Below, piece after piece: positions 50,788 through 59,114 of a DNA stretch of 64,000 bases. Every line of letters begins with the position of its first letter. Positions within the stretch are counted from its first letter, which is position 1. The notes beneath the pieces were generated by a model that was not told the DNA's origin, did not search any database, and saw only the letters and a list, made by a program, of their open reading frames with translations. Origin of the DNA: Myxococcus xanthus (GTDB taxonomy: Bacteria; Myxococcota; Myxococcia; Myxococcales; Myxococcaceae). Location of the stretch: the NCBI RefSeq assembly GCF_006402735.1, contig NZ_CP017174.1, positions 809,001-873,000 on the forward strand, in the 5' to 3' direction. The position numbers were made by a program, and so were the translations under genes.

Positions 50788-53725
50788 GGGTTCTCCCTAG
50801 ATGCTTTCGAATCATCTCGAGCAACTGGTCACGATCAAGGGGCTTGGTGAGGTACGCGGTGCAACCGGCCTCGTGTGCCTTGTCCTGGTACTCCCGCCCC
50901 GCGTGTGCCGTCACCGCGATGACGGGAACATTGGCCGCGGCGGGTAGGGCTCGCAACCTGCGGGTGACTTCCCAGCCGTCCAGGCGGGGGAGCGACAGGT
51001 CCATCAGGATGAGGTCCGGGGCGTCGCGGATGGCGCGCTCCAAGCCGTGCTCGCCGTCCTCCGCTTCAATGACTTCGAAGTGGCCGTTGAGGTAGCGGCG
51101 GACGATGTCGCGGTTCTGCGCGCTGTCCTCCACATAGAGGATGCGGGCCAGCTTGCCGGCGCTGGCGGCGCGCTGGGACAGCAGCAGGCCCTTGGCCTGG
51201 GCGATGACGTCCTCCAGCGCGTGGCCGCCCTTCTTCACGAAGCCGGCGAAGCCGTCACGCAAGAGGGCCTCTTCCTCCGCGGAGAGCGTCTTGCCGGTGA
51301 GCACCACCACGGGCACCTGGAGCTTCTCCGCGCGCAGCCGGCGCAGGACTTCGAAGCCGTCCAGGTTGGGCATCATCAAATCCAACACCACCAGGGCGGG
51401 AGGGGAGACGCGCGCCTTGAGCAGGGCGTCCTCGCCGCTGCGGGCCTCGGAGGTGGAGAAGCCGGCGCGGCGCAGGTTGCGGCTGACCAGCTCGCGGGTG
51501 GCCGAGTCGTCGTCCACCACCAGCACTTCGCCCACGCTGGTGGTGGCGCCGGGGGCCTGGTGGAGGCTTCGCTGCACCACCTCCACCAACCGCTCCGGCT
51601 CCACCGGTTTGACGAGGTACTCGCACGCGCCCAGGGAGAAGCCGCGCGCGCGCTGCTCCTCCACGGAGATGAGGATGACGGGGATGCCGGCCAGCGAGGG
51701 CTCGCTCTTGAGCTGGCTGAGCACCGACCAGCCGTCCAGCTTGGGCAGGTGGATGTCCAGGAGGATGGCCTGGGGCCGCAGCTCGCGGGCCCGCTTGAGG
51801 GCGGCGATGCCGTCCTCGGCCACCACCACCTTGAAGCCGGCGGGCTCCAACTGCCCGGCCACCAGCTGCTGGATGAGCGGGTCGTCGTCCACCACCAGCA
51901 CCGTGCTGCCCGGCTGCGCCATGGTGCCCACGTGCTGGGCCACTTCCGCCACGGGCACGCCGCGCTCCAGGTGCGGCCCGCCGCCGTTGTCCGGCGACTC
52001 CAGGGTGGTGGGCAGGCGCACCGTGAAGGTGGTGCCGCGGCCCAGCGTGGACGTCACGGACACGTTGCCGCCCAGCACGCGGGACAGCTCACGGACGATG
52101 GCCAGCCCCAGTCCGGTGCCGCCCACCTTGCGCGTGGTGGAGCCATCCACCTGGCGGAACTTCTCGAAGATGAAGGGCAGCTGGTCGGACGGGATGCCGA
52201 CGCCGGTGTCCTCCACCGTCATGATGACTTCGCCGCCCGCGGGGACCAGGCTCAGCGACACCTCGCCCGCGTCGGTGAACTTGGCGGCGTTGCTCAGCAG
52301 GTTGAGCATGATCTGCCGCAGCTTCAGCGCGTCCGAGCGGAGCATGCGGGCGGACGGGTCGATGTTGGTGGTGAGGGCCACGTCCTTGCCCTTGAGGTAC
52401 TCCTTCACCGTGGCCAGGCACTCCTCGGCCAGCTCCTGCACGTCCACCTGCTCGGTGACGACCTCCACGCGGCCGGACTCAATCTTGGACAGGTCCAGGA
52501 TGTCGTTGATGAGCGCCAGCAGCGTCTTGGCGTTCGTCTTCACGACGTTGAGGTCGCGGCGGCCGTGCGCCGTCAGCCGCTGGCCCTCCTCGCGCATCAG
52601 CAGGTCGCAGTAGCCGATGATGCCGTTGAGCGGGGTGCGGATTTCGTGGCTGAAGTTGGCCAGGAACTCGCTCTTGAGGCGGGCGGCGGCCTCCGCCTCG
52701 CGGGCGCGCTCCTCCTCGTTGCGCTTGGCCACCGCCAGCTCCTGGGCCAGCCGGTCCAGGTCCTCGTTCTGCTGACGGATGATTTCCATCTGCAGCGCGC
52801 GCTGCTGGTAGGACGCCAGCGAACGGGCGGACACGGCGCGCGTGCGCTTGATTTCCTCCAGGCTGGCGGCGAGCTGCTTGTTGGCCGCCTCCAGCTCCGC
52901 CTTGGACGCGCGCAGCATCTCTTCATGCTGCTTGCGCTCGGTGATGTCCTCCGTGACGCCCATCACGTAGCGGGCCACGCCGTGCTCGTCGAGCAGGGGC
53001 AGCTTGCGCGTGGCGAAGATGCGGTCCACGCCGTCGGCGCGGGCCACCTCCTCGAAGGACCTCATCTGCTTGGATTCGAGAATCTCCGAGTCGATGGCGA
53101 TGAACGACTCGGCCTGCTCCTTGGGGAAGTAGTCGTGGTCCAGCTTCCCCAGCAGCCACTGCTTGGTGACGCGGAAGGCGTCCGCGAACGTCTTGTTCGC
53201 CACCACCAACCGGCGCGTCTGTGCGTCCTTCACGAAGAGGACGAACGGAATCGCGTCGATGATGTTTTCCATCAAGTAGTTGGTGCGCTCCAACTGCACC
53301 GCGGTGGCGGTGTGGCGGCGGCGGTCCGCCGTCATCCGCAGCTCGCGCTGCACCACGGGCACCAGCCGGCTGAAGCGGTCCTCGGTGATGTAGTCGAGCG
53401 CCCCGGCGCGCACGCTGGCCTCCAGCGTGTCCTCGCTCCAGTCGCGCGACAGCACCACGAAGGGCAGCTCCTTGCCGTGCTTGCTCCACAGCGCCTGGAC
53501 CTCGGCGAAGCCCATGTCGGGGACTTCCGAGCCGCACAGCACCAGGCCCCACGTGCGTGACAGCGCGGCCTCCGCCGCGGCCGCCGTGGTGGCGCGCTCC
53601 GTCACCACCGTCACGCCCGCGCGCTGGAGGGCTTCCTCCACGCGCTGGCACTCACGCTCGCCGGCCACGAGCAGGAGGGACGCATTGTCCGCCGGAGACT
53701 CAGAGGGAGGCTGCGAGGAGGCCAT
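50780..53725 (-). CDS. hybrid sensor histidine kinase with four receiver folds
   Basis: A 981-residue soluble kinase. An N-terminal degenerate receiver (residues about 15-130) has [11 protein letters not shown] where the phospho-Asp should be and no acidic pair. A PAS domain (about 150-262, [24 protein letters not shown], ending [11 protein letters not shown]) follows, then a coiled coil (265-350), HisKA with His360 in [15 protein letters not shown], and HATPase (about 460-575, [25 protein letters not shown]). Three intact receivers end the protein (about 608-725, 735-850 and 865-980: [36 protein letters not shown]). It starts three bases after the FIST gene and overlaps the downstream receiver. 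Several phosphorelay routes are possible. Confidence 0.94.
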   Translation of the reverse strand: MASSQPPSESPADNASLLLVAGERECQRVEEALQRAGVTVVTERATTAAAAEAALSRTWGLVLCGSEVPDMGFAEVQALWSKHGKELPFVVLSRDWSEDTLEASVRAGALDYITEDRFSRLVPVVQRELRMTADRRRHTATAVQLERTNYLMENIIDAIPFVLFVKDAQTRRLVVANKTFADAFRVTKQWLLGKLDHDYFPKEQAESFIAIDSEILESKQMRSFEEVARADGVDRIFATRKLPLLDEHGVARYVMGVTEDITERKQHEEMLRASKAELEAANKQLAASLEEIKRTRAVSARSLASYQQRALQMEIIRQQNEDLDRLAQELAVAKRNEEERAREAEAAARLKSEFLANFSHEIRTPLNGIIGYCDLLMREEGQRLTAHGRRDLNVVKTNAKTLLALINDILDLSKIESGRVEVVTEQVDVQELAEECLATVKEYLKGKDVALTTNIDPSARMLRSDALKLRQIMLNLLSNAAKFTDAGEVSLSLVPAGGEVIMTVEDTGVGIPSDQLPFIFEKFRQVDGSTTRKVGGTGLGLAIVRELSRVLGGNVSVTSTLGRGTTFTVRLPTTLESPDNGGGPHLERGVPVAEVAQHVGTMAQPGSTVLVVDDDPLIQQLVAGQLEPAGFKVVVAEDGIAALKRARELRPQAILLDIHLPKLDGWSVLSQLKSEPSLAGIPVILISVEEQRARGFSLGACEYLVKPVEPERLVEVVQRSLHQAPGATTSVGEVLVVDDDSATRELVSRNLRRAGFSTSEARSGEDALLKARVSPPALVVLDLMMPNLDGFEVLRRLRAEKLQVPVVVLTGKTLSAEEEALLRDGFAGFVKKGGHALEDVIAQAKGLLLSQRAASAGKLARILYVEDSAQNRDIVRRYLNGHFEVIEAEDGEHGLERAIRDAPDLILMDLSLPRLDGWEVTRRLRALPAAANVPVIAVTAHAGREYQDKAHEAGCTAYLTKPLDRDQLLEMIRKHLGRTHV

Positions 53726-53728
53726 GGC

Positions 53729-54889
53729 TCAGTTCGCCCCGAAGACCAGCGCGGTCAGCGTGGTGTTGATGTGGAACCCCGAATAGATTTCGAAGTGCAC
53801 GTTCATACCAGCGGCGGTGGGCGCGGCCTTCAGCGTTTCCGCCAATTGCTGCGCGGTGTTGGTGGCGCTGGCGTACCACATGCGTCCACCACAGTGAAAA
53901 AGCAGGGCGGCCTGGGGGTTCTGGACCCTGCGGGGTACCTCGTCGGTGAAGAAGCTGCGCGTCATGCCGGCCATGTCGCCCAGCTTCATCAGCTCCAGCT
54001 CGGTGCCTTCCTCCAGCAGGTTGGCGAAGAGGATGGAGCCATCCTCCTGCGGGCTCCAGGCGGCGCGGATGAAGTATTCGCGGCCCACGCGCAGGGCGGT
54101 GGGGCGCACGGCGAAGCCGCGGGGCGTGCCGAACTCCAGCTCGTCCACGCCCACGCCCAGGATTTCCGCGTAGCGTTTGGCCGCCGGGTGCCCGTCGATT
54201 TCGAGCGCGCGGGTGTGGCTCTCATCCACCTTGGTGATGGTGAGCTTCTCACCGGTGGGCACGTACCAGTGGGAGCGGAGCGCGGCCCAGGGCGCGCTCG
54301 TCTTGAAGAGGGCCACCAGCACCGCGTCGGTGGCGACCTCGCCGTCCACGTGGACCATGGCGGACTGCTTGGCCGGGTCGCGGTTGGTGTCGCTGGCGCC
54401 GCCGCCCACCAGCACCAGCGTCTGGCACTTCTCGAGGATGCCGAGCAGCAGCTCTTCCTTCTTGTAGCGGAAGCCGTCGTCAATCACGAGGCCGACGAAC
54501 CGGCGCGGGTCCAGGTCCTGCTGCCGCACGCCCAGGTCCTCGCACGCGCGCTTGATGGAGGCGGCGCCCGCGCTGATGGCGTCCACGGACAGGCCGGTGC
54601 CCAGGCCCAGGCCCACCTCGAAGTCACCGAAGAGGGCGCTCATCACCACGCTGCCCTCGTGGATGCCGGTGTTGTCCAGCTCGCCCGCGGTGGTGGCGCC
54701 AATCAGGCGCGTGCCCGCCGGCAGCCGCTGACGCACGGCGCGGTTGAGGGCGTGCTGGTCACGCTCCCGCGAGGCGAACATCGTCACCAGGCGGGGCGTG
54801 TCGCTGCCCAGTTGACTCAGGAGGTCCTCCGCGGCGGCATCTGGCTCCCTCAGCGTGGTGCGAGCCGTCTGCATCTTGACCTGAGCCAT
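53729..54889 (-). CDS. FIST-domain sensory protein
   Basis: A 386-residue soluble protein with FIST N and FIST C domains. ALNRAVRQRLPAGTRLIGATTAGELDNTG and VVMSALFGDFEVGLGLG are the FIST_N core; LVLVGGGASDTNRDPAKQSAMVHVDGEVATDAVLVALFK and AALLFHCGGRMW near the end are typical of FIST_C. The family is thought to sense small ligands such as amino acids in signal transduction. The ATG at 54889 (GGAG upstream) is chosen over a longer frame to 54964. It lies 29 bases after the cytochrome stop and three bases before the kinase start, so it is likely the input module for that kinase. Confidence 0.9.
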   Translation of the reverse strand: MAQVKMQTARTTLREPDAAAEDLLSQLGSDTPRLVTMFASRERDQHALNRAVRQRLPAGTRLIGATTAGELDNTGIHEGSVVMSALFGDFEVGLGLGTGLSVDAISAGAASIKRACEDLGVRQQDLDPRRFVGLVIDDGFRYKKEELLLGILEKCQTLVLVGGGASDTNRDPAKQSAMVHVDGEVATDAVLVALFKTSAPWAALRSHWYVPTGEKLTITKVDESHTRALEIDGHPAAKRYAEILGVGVDELEFGTPRGFAVRPTALRVGREYFIRAAWSPQEDGSILFANLLEEGTELELMKLGDMAGMTRSFFTDEVPRRVQNPQAALLFHCGGRMWYASATNTAQQLAETLKAAPTAAGMNVHFEIYSGFHINTTLTALVFGAN

Positions 54890-54918
54890 GGAGGAACTCC
54901 GGGGTGCGCGAGCGGGGG

Positions 54919-56775
54919 TTAGAGGCCGCTGCCGGGGTGCCGAGTATGACAGGCGCCGGTGCACTGCTGGAAAGACTCAGCGCCGCCCCCCACGTACATG
55001 CTCTCGATGGGTCCAAATTGCGCCACGTGACTGTCCGGGTAGCTCTTGTGGCAGGACAGGCATGCGGCCTTGCTCGTGCGCTGGATGCTCTCCTTGGTGA
55101 GGTGACAGGACGAGCACTGGTGGAGCGGTGCGTCAAAGCGGTTGGACCGGGAGTGGATGAAGTGGGTGCGCACGAAGATGGGGCCCTCCAACTCGAAGGC
55201 GAGCGGGGCGTGGCACCCGGCGCACGCGGCGCGGTTGTCGTTGGCGTGCAGCACCACGCCCAGCTCGCCGCCCTTGCTGTGGCAGGAGGTGCAGGGGCCG
55301 GTGGTCAGCTTGGGCTGGGTGCGCTGCGGGGTCCCCACCTGGATTTCAATGGTCGTCGTCCCGGGGATGTCCTCGCCCAGGTACGCGCGGCGGCCCTTCA
55401 CCGTCACCAGGTAGGTGCCGGGCACCGCGTTGTCCGGCAGCTTGAACTGCCAGGTGTCCGTGTTGGGCTGGTTCCAGAGGTTCGGGTCCACGAAGGCGCC
55501 GCCGAAGAGGACGTTGGCGAAGGGGAGGGTGGCGAACTGGGAGAAGACGCCGTCGCGCTCGGGCGTGGCGACCACCTGCTCGTCCACTTCGGGGTCCAGG
55601 AAGGCCTCCAGGGCGACGATGGAGCGGATGGGCTGGATGTTCTGCGCCGGCCCGATGATTTGCGTCATCAGCATGCGCTCGCGGTGCTTGCGCCGGTAGT
55701 AGGTGGTCGTCGCGTCGAAGAAGGCCCGGTAGTACTGCAGCCCGGAGTCGGTGCCGTCGGGGGCCACTTCGTTGTAGGGCGGCAGGTATCCCTTGTCGTG
55801 GAGCCGGTTGCCCGCGCCGTCCCGCAGGGTGAGCTGGAAGCTGATTTCCGTGCCGGGGGCATAGGTGCCGTCCGGGCGAGGCGGGGTGAGGGCCTCCACG
55901 CCAATGCGGAAGCCGTAGGTGTAGCGCCCGTCGCGCACCTGCTCCACCGGGATTTCGTAGGGCGCGGCCGGACGCAGGCTCCAGCGCAGGCGCAGCGTGC
56001 GGGTGTCAGAGCGCAGCGTGAGCGTCTGGCGCTGGGCGTGCTCGTACGCGTTGCGCAGCTCCAGGATGGCCTCTTCCTCGAAGTCGGTGGAGGCCGAGCA
56101 GTCGTCGGGCGTGGCGCAGCCGGAGGCCGTCTGGATGCCGCGGAAGCGGCGGATGAAGAAGTCATCCATGCCCGCACGGCGCTGATGCTCGGTGCCCGCG
56201 TTGAGCAGGATGGGGACGCCGGTGAGTCGGCCGCGCGAGTCCACCGGTTCCACGATGAAGTGGCTGGGCAGGTCCATCCACGCCGCGTTCCGGAAGAAGC
56301 GGCGGCGGGTATAGGGCCCCGGGGCGCCAATGGACTCCTGGTCCACCTGACGCACGCCCCACCAGCCCAGGCCGCCGAAGTCGCTCTGGGCGATGAGGTT
56401 GCGCAGGCCCTCGTCCCGGGTGGAGGTGACGAAGGTGCGGATATCAATCTGGTTGATGAAGAAGGTGGAGCCCTCGCGCACGCGCAGCGGCTGTCCCACG
56501 CCGTTCTTCACCTCGAGCGCCAGCGCCACCGCGGGCGTCTTGTTGCCAGGCCACGGCCAGCCACCCAGCAGCGACTGGGGGTCCGCGTCCAGGAGCGTCT
56601 TGTCCGCGGACCGCGCGTCCAGCGAGGCCGTCTCCAGCGAAGCCGTGTCCAGCGAGGCCATGTCCAGCGCCTGCGCGTCCAGCGAGGCTGCGTCCGGGGC
56701 ATCCTGTCCGCCGCAGGCGAGCATCAGCCCCGCGAGCGACGCGAGCAGGGCCCGGGGGGCTCCAAGTCCACCCAT
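54919..56775 (-). CDS. multihaem c-type cytochrome lipoprotein
   Basis: A 618-residue lipoprotein (MGGLGAPRALLASLAGLMLA-CGG). After the lipid Cys comes a short five-residue-periodic region (SLDAQ, ALDMA, SLDTA, SLETA, SLDAR, residues about 30-62). The middle 400 residues are mostly beta and unassigned. The C-terminal 124 residues bind haem: CTSCH (495), CAGCH (518), CSSCH (554), CLSCH (572) and a CxxxCH variant CTGACH (605), with extra His residues for axial ligation. The arrangement recalls the OmcA/MtrC pentahaem module used in extracellular electron transfer, though here it is shorter. Probably outer-membrane or periplasmic. The FIST gene follows after 29 bases. Confidence 0.9.
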   Translation of the reverse strand: MGGLGAPRALLASLAGLMLACGGQDAPDAASLDAQALDMASLDTASLETASLDARSADKTLLDADPQSLLGGWPWPGNKTPAVALALEVKNGVGQPLRVREGSTFFINQIDIRTFVTSTRDEGLRNLIAQSDFGGLGWWGVRQVDQESIGAPGPYTRRRFFRNAAWMDLPSHFIVEPVDSRGRLTGVPILLNAGTEHQRRAGMDDFFIRRFRGIQTASGCATPDDCSASTDFEEEAILELRNAYEHAQRQTLTLRSDTRTLRLRWSLRPAAPYEIPVEQVRDGRYTYGFRIGVEALTPPRPDGTYAPGTEISFQLTLRDGAGNRLHDKGYLPPYNEVAPDGTDSGLQYYRAFFDATTTYYRRKHRERMLMTQIIGPAQNIQPIRSIVALEAFLDPEVDEQVVATPERDGVFSQFATLPFANVLFGGAFVDPNLWNQPNTDTWQFKLPDNAVPGTYLVTVKGRRAYLGEDIPGTTTIEIQVGTPQRTQPKLTTGPCTSCHSKGGELGVVLHANDNRAACAGCHAPLAFELEGPIFVRTHFIHSRSNRFDAPLHQCSSCHLTKESIQRTSKAACLSCHKSYPDSHVAQFGPIESMYVGGGAESFQQCTGACHTRHPGSGL

Positions 56776-56925
56776 GGTGCAACTCCTCGTACGTGTAAAA
56801 GCCGACGCCGCCATGGCGCCTGGGGCCAGTGGGCCGTGTAACCCGTCGCCTATGGGGCGGTGTGGGCTGGGCCTCTCCCGTTTCCGGGTTTCCCCGGTTC
56901 GAGCCTTTTTAGCCGTACGAAGATT

Positions 56926-56942
56926 ATCTGCAACCAGCAGAT
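56926..56942. promoter_or_regulatory. short palindrome upstream of the cytochrome gene
   Basis: ATCTGC (56926-56931) and GCAGAT (56937-56942) around AACCA, in an unusually AT-rich stretch (56900-57060) between the kinase and cytochrome genes. It could be an operator for the cytochrome operon 150 bases downstream, or a weak terminator for the kinase. Confidence 0.3.
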
Positions 56943-57039
56943 TTGTTCAACTTCTGGGAAAACAATCCGCCTGGAGTCAAACCTGCTGTGTTTTCAAGGA
57001 GATGAATGCCTGCCCCGCAGGGTCGCCTCACCTACAAGG

Positions 57040-58884
57040 TCATACCTGCACTTCATTCACTGAGCAGGATTCCTTGTTTGTCCTGCGGGGAAGTTCAATT
57101 GTGAATTCCGCGCCTTCCCCGATTCGACTCTGGACGTGGATGGTGCCCCCGTGGGCCTCGACGAGTTGGCGGACGATGTAGAGCCCCAAACCGGCGCCGG
57201 GGTGCTGTCCGCCGGCATGGACGCGCTGGAAGCGGTGGAACAGGCGCTGCTGTGCTTCCACGCCAATGCCGATGCCTCCGTCCCGGACGGCGAAGCGGAC
57301 GCAGTGGGTGTCGGCCTGGACGCGCAGCTCCACGGGGTGGCCGCGGCCGAACTTGAGGGCGTTGCTCAGCAGGTTGGTGACGACGCGGTCCAAGCGCTGC
57401 CGGTCCCACTGGCCGGTGGCGCCTTCCTCCACGCGGATGCTGAGGGCGCAGCCCGCGGCGTTGGCCTGGTCGCGGTGGCGCTCCACCACCTCTCGCACCA
57501 GGTGCGCCAGGTCCAGCGGCTCCGTGTCCAGCACCATGCGGCCCGCCGACAGGCGGGACAGGTCCAGGAGGTTGTGCACCAGCCGGCCCAGGCGCAGCGT
57601 CTCGCCCTCGGCTCCGGCCAGGCCTTCGCGCAGCCGCGTGTCGGAGGTGCCGGCGCTCTGCATGGACATGCGCCGCAGCCGCAGCTGGAGCGAGCTGAGC
57701 GGGTTGCCCAGGTCATGCGCGGCGATGCCAATCAGCTCCAGCGCGCCCTGGGCCTGCGCCAGCAGCCGGGCGTTGTCGAGCGCGAGCGCGGCGCGCGCCG
57801 CCAGTTCTTCCATGAAGGCCCGGTCCACCTCGCCGAAGCGGCGGTGCGTGCCGGTGGACATCAAGCACAGCGCGCCCAGCACGCGCGAGCCCACCGCCAG
57901 CGGCACCGTGAGGGCGGACGTCACGCCCAGCGCGCCCAGCAGCTCGCCGTGCGCGCTGCCTTCCAGCGCCGGCGTGAGACGGGCGCTGTCCAGCTCCGGC
58001 AGCAGCTCGCTGCGACCCGTGCGCACCACGCGGGAGGGGCCCACCTCGCCGTCCTCCGGACAGCGCAGCAGCGGCTCCCACATGCGGTGGGTGGCGGCGA
58101 TGTCCTCGCAGGCCACCGCGTGCGGACGCACCGTGCCGTCCTCGGAGGGGAGGAAGAGGATGCAGGCGTCGGCCACCTCGGGCACGCACAGCCGGGTGAG
58201 GGCCTCGCCCACTTCGCGCGCGCCTGACAGCGGCTGGAGCACGCGACCGGCTTCCGCGAAGAGCGCCTGGGCCCGCTCCATCCGGCGGCGCTCGGTGATG
58301 TCGCGTGTCACCTTCACGAAGCCGCGCAGTCGCCCGTGCGCGTCGTACAGCGCGGTGAGCAGCGTCTCCGCCCAGAAGCGGCTGCCATCGCGGCGCACCC
58401 GCCAGCCCTCCGCCAGCAGGCGTCCCTCGCGCGCGGCCCGCTCACGGTGCGCGCGGGGCACGCCAGCGGCCACCTCGTCCACCGGATAGATGCGGTCCGC
58501 GTCGCGTCCGGCGAGCTCCACCTCGGACCAGCCCGTGAGGCGCTCGGCGCCCGCGTTCCACGCCGTCACCCGGCCGTGCCGGTCCAGGAAGCACAGCGCA
58601 TAGTCCGTCACCCCGTCCATGAGGAGCTGCAGGTGCTGCTCGCTGGACTCGTGGCGCGCGTGCAGCGGCGCCAGCGCGCGGTGGAGCACGAAGCCCAGCG
58701 CCGCCACGCAGGCCAGACCGAGCAGCCCCGCCAGCACGGCCTGGGGCAGGGCGCCGTGGCCCACGGGCGTGCTGGCTTGCGCGTAGACGGCGGACAGCAG
58801 CGTCGCGAGCAGCAGCAACCCGGCGAACAGGCAGGCGGACAGGCCCGCGCTCACTCGCTGAGCGAACGTCCAACGGCGCATCAT
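57040..58884 (-). CDS. membrane-bound PAS-GAF sensor histidine kinase
   Basis: A 614-residue kinase with two membrane segments (about 11-35 and 50-72) enclosing a very short external loop, then PAS (about 80-205, DYALCFLDRHGRVTAWNAGAERLTGW, ending VTRDITERR), GAF (about 215-380, ALTVPLAVGSRVLGALCLMS), HisKA with His390 in IAAHDLGNPLSSL, and HATPase (VTNLLSNALKFG, RDGGIGIG, PGAGLGLYIV). The HDLxNPL variant of the H box is common in kinases of this subgroup. No receiver. The start at 58884 has GGGGGAG upstream; a second ATG follows directly. It is divergent from the RapA-like gene with a 230-base shared region. Confidence 0.93.
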   Translation of the reverse strand: MMRRWTFAQRVSAGLSACLFAGLLLLATLLSAVYAQASTPVGHGALPQAVLAGLLGLACVAALGFVLHRALAPLHARHESSEQHLQLLMDGVTDYALCFLDRHGRVTAWNAGAERLTGWSEVELAGRDADRIYPVDEVAAGVPRAHRERAAREGRLLAEGWRVRRDGSRFWAETLLTALYDAHGRLRGFVKVTRDITERRRMERAQALFAEAGRVLQPLSGAREVGEALTRLCVPEVADACILFLPSEDGTVRPHAVACEDIAATHRMWEPLLRCPEDGEVGPSRVVRTGRSELLPELDSARLTPALEGSAHGELLGALGVTSALTVPLAVGSRVLGALCLMSTGTHRRFGEVDRAFMEELAARAALALDNARLLAQAQGALELIGIAAHDLGNPLSSLQLRLRRMSMQSAGTSDTRLREGLAGAEGETLRLGRLVHNLLDLSRLSAGRMVLDTEPLDLAHLVREVVERHRDQANAAGCALSIRVEEGATGQWDRQRLDRVVTNLLSNALKFGRGHPVELRVQADTHCVRFAVRDGGIGIGVEAQQRLFHRFQRVHAGGQHPGAGLGLYIVRQLVEAHGGTIHVQSRIGEGAEFTIELPRRTNKESCSVNEVQV

Positions 58885-59114
58885 GTGGTGACTCCCCCCC
58901 AAGGCACCCTGTCGGGCGTGCCGTCGGTAAGGAAAGCATCACCGATACTGCACGCTGGAAGACATCGTCCTGGTGGACGGGGTGGGTCCGCCCCAGGGGG
59001 GGCTCGGGCCGTGCGGTGCGGGCCTCCGGAGGGCGCTCCGTCCGACGAAAGGCCGTCACGGGAGGCTGTCATGGAATGGCCTTCATCCGGACGGGGGGTT
59101 ATGAGCGGACGTCC

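Noticed and set aside
51047-53560. 837-codon plus-strand frame
   Set aside because: Antisense to the hybrid kinase whose domains are unambiguous.
54904-56841. 645-codon plus-strand frame
   Set aside because: Antisense to the multihaem cytochrome with five haem sites; no motifs in the plus frame.
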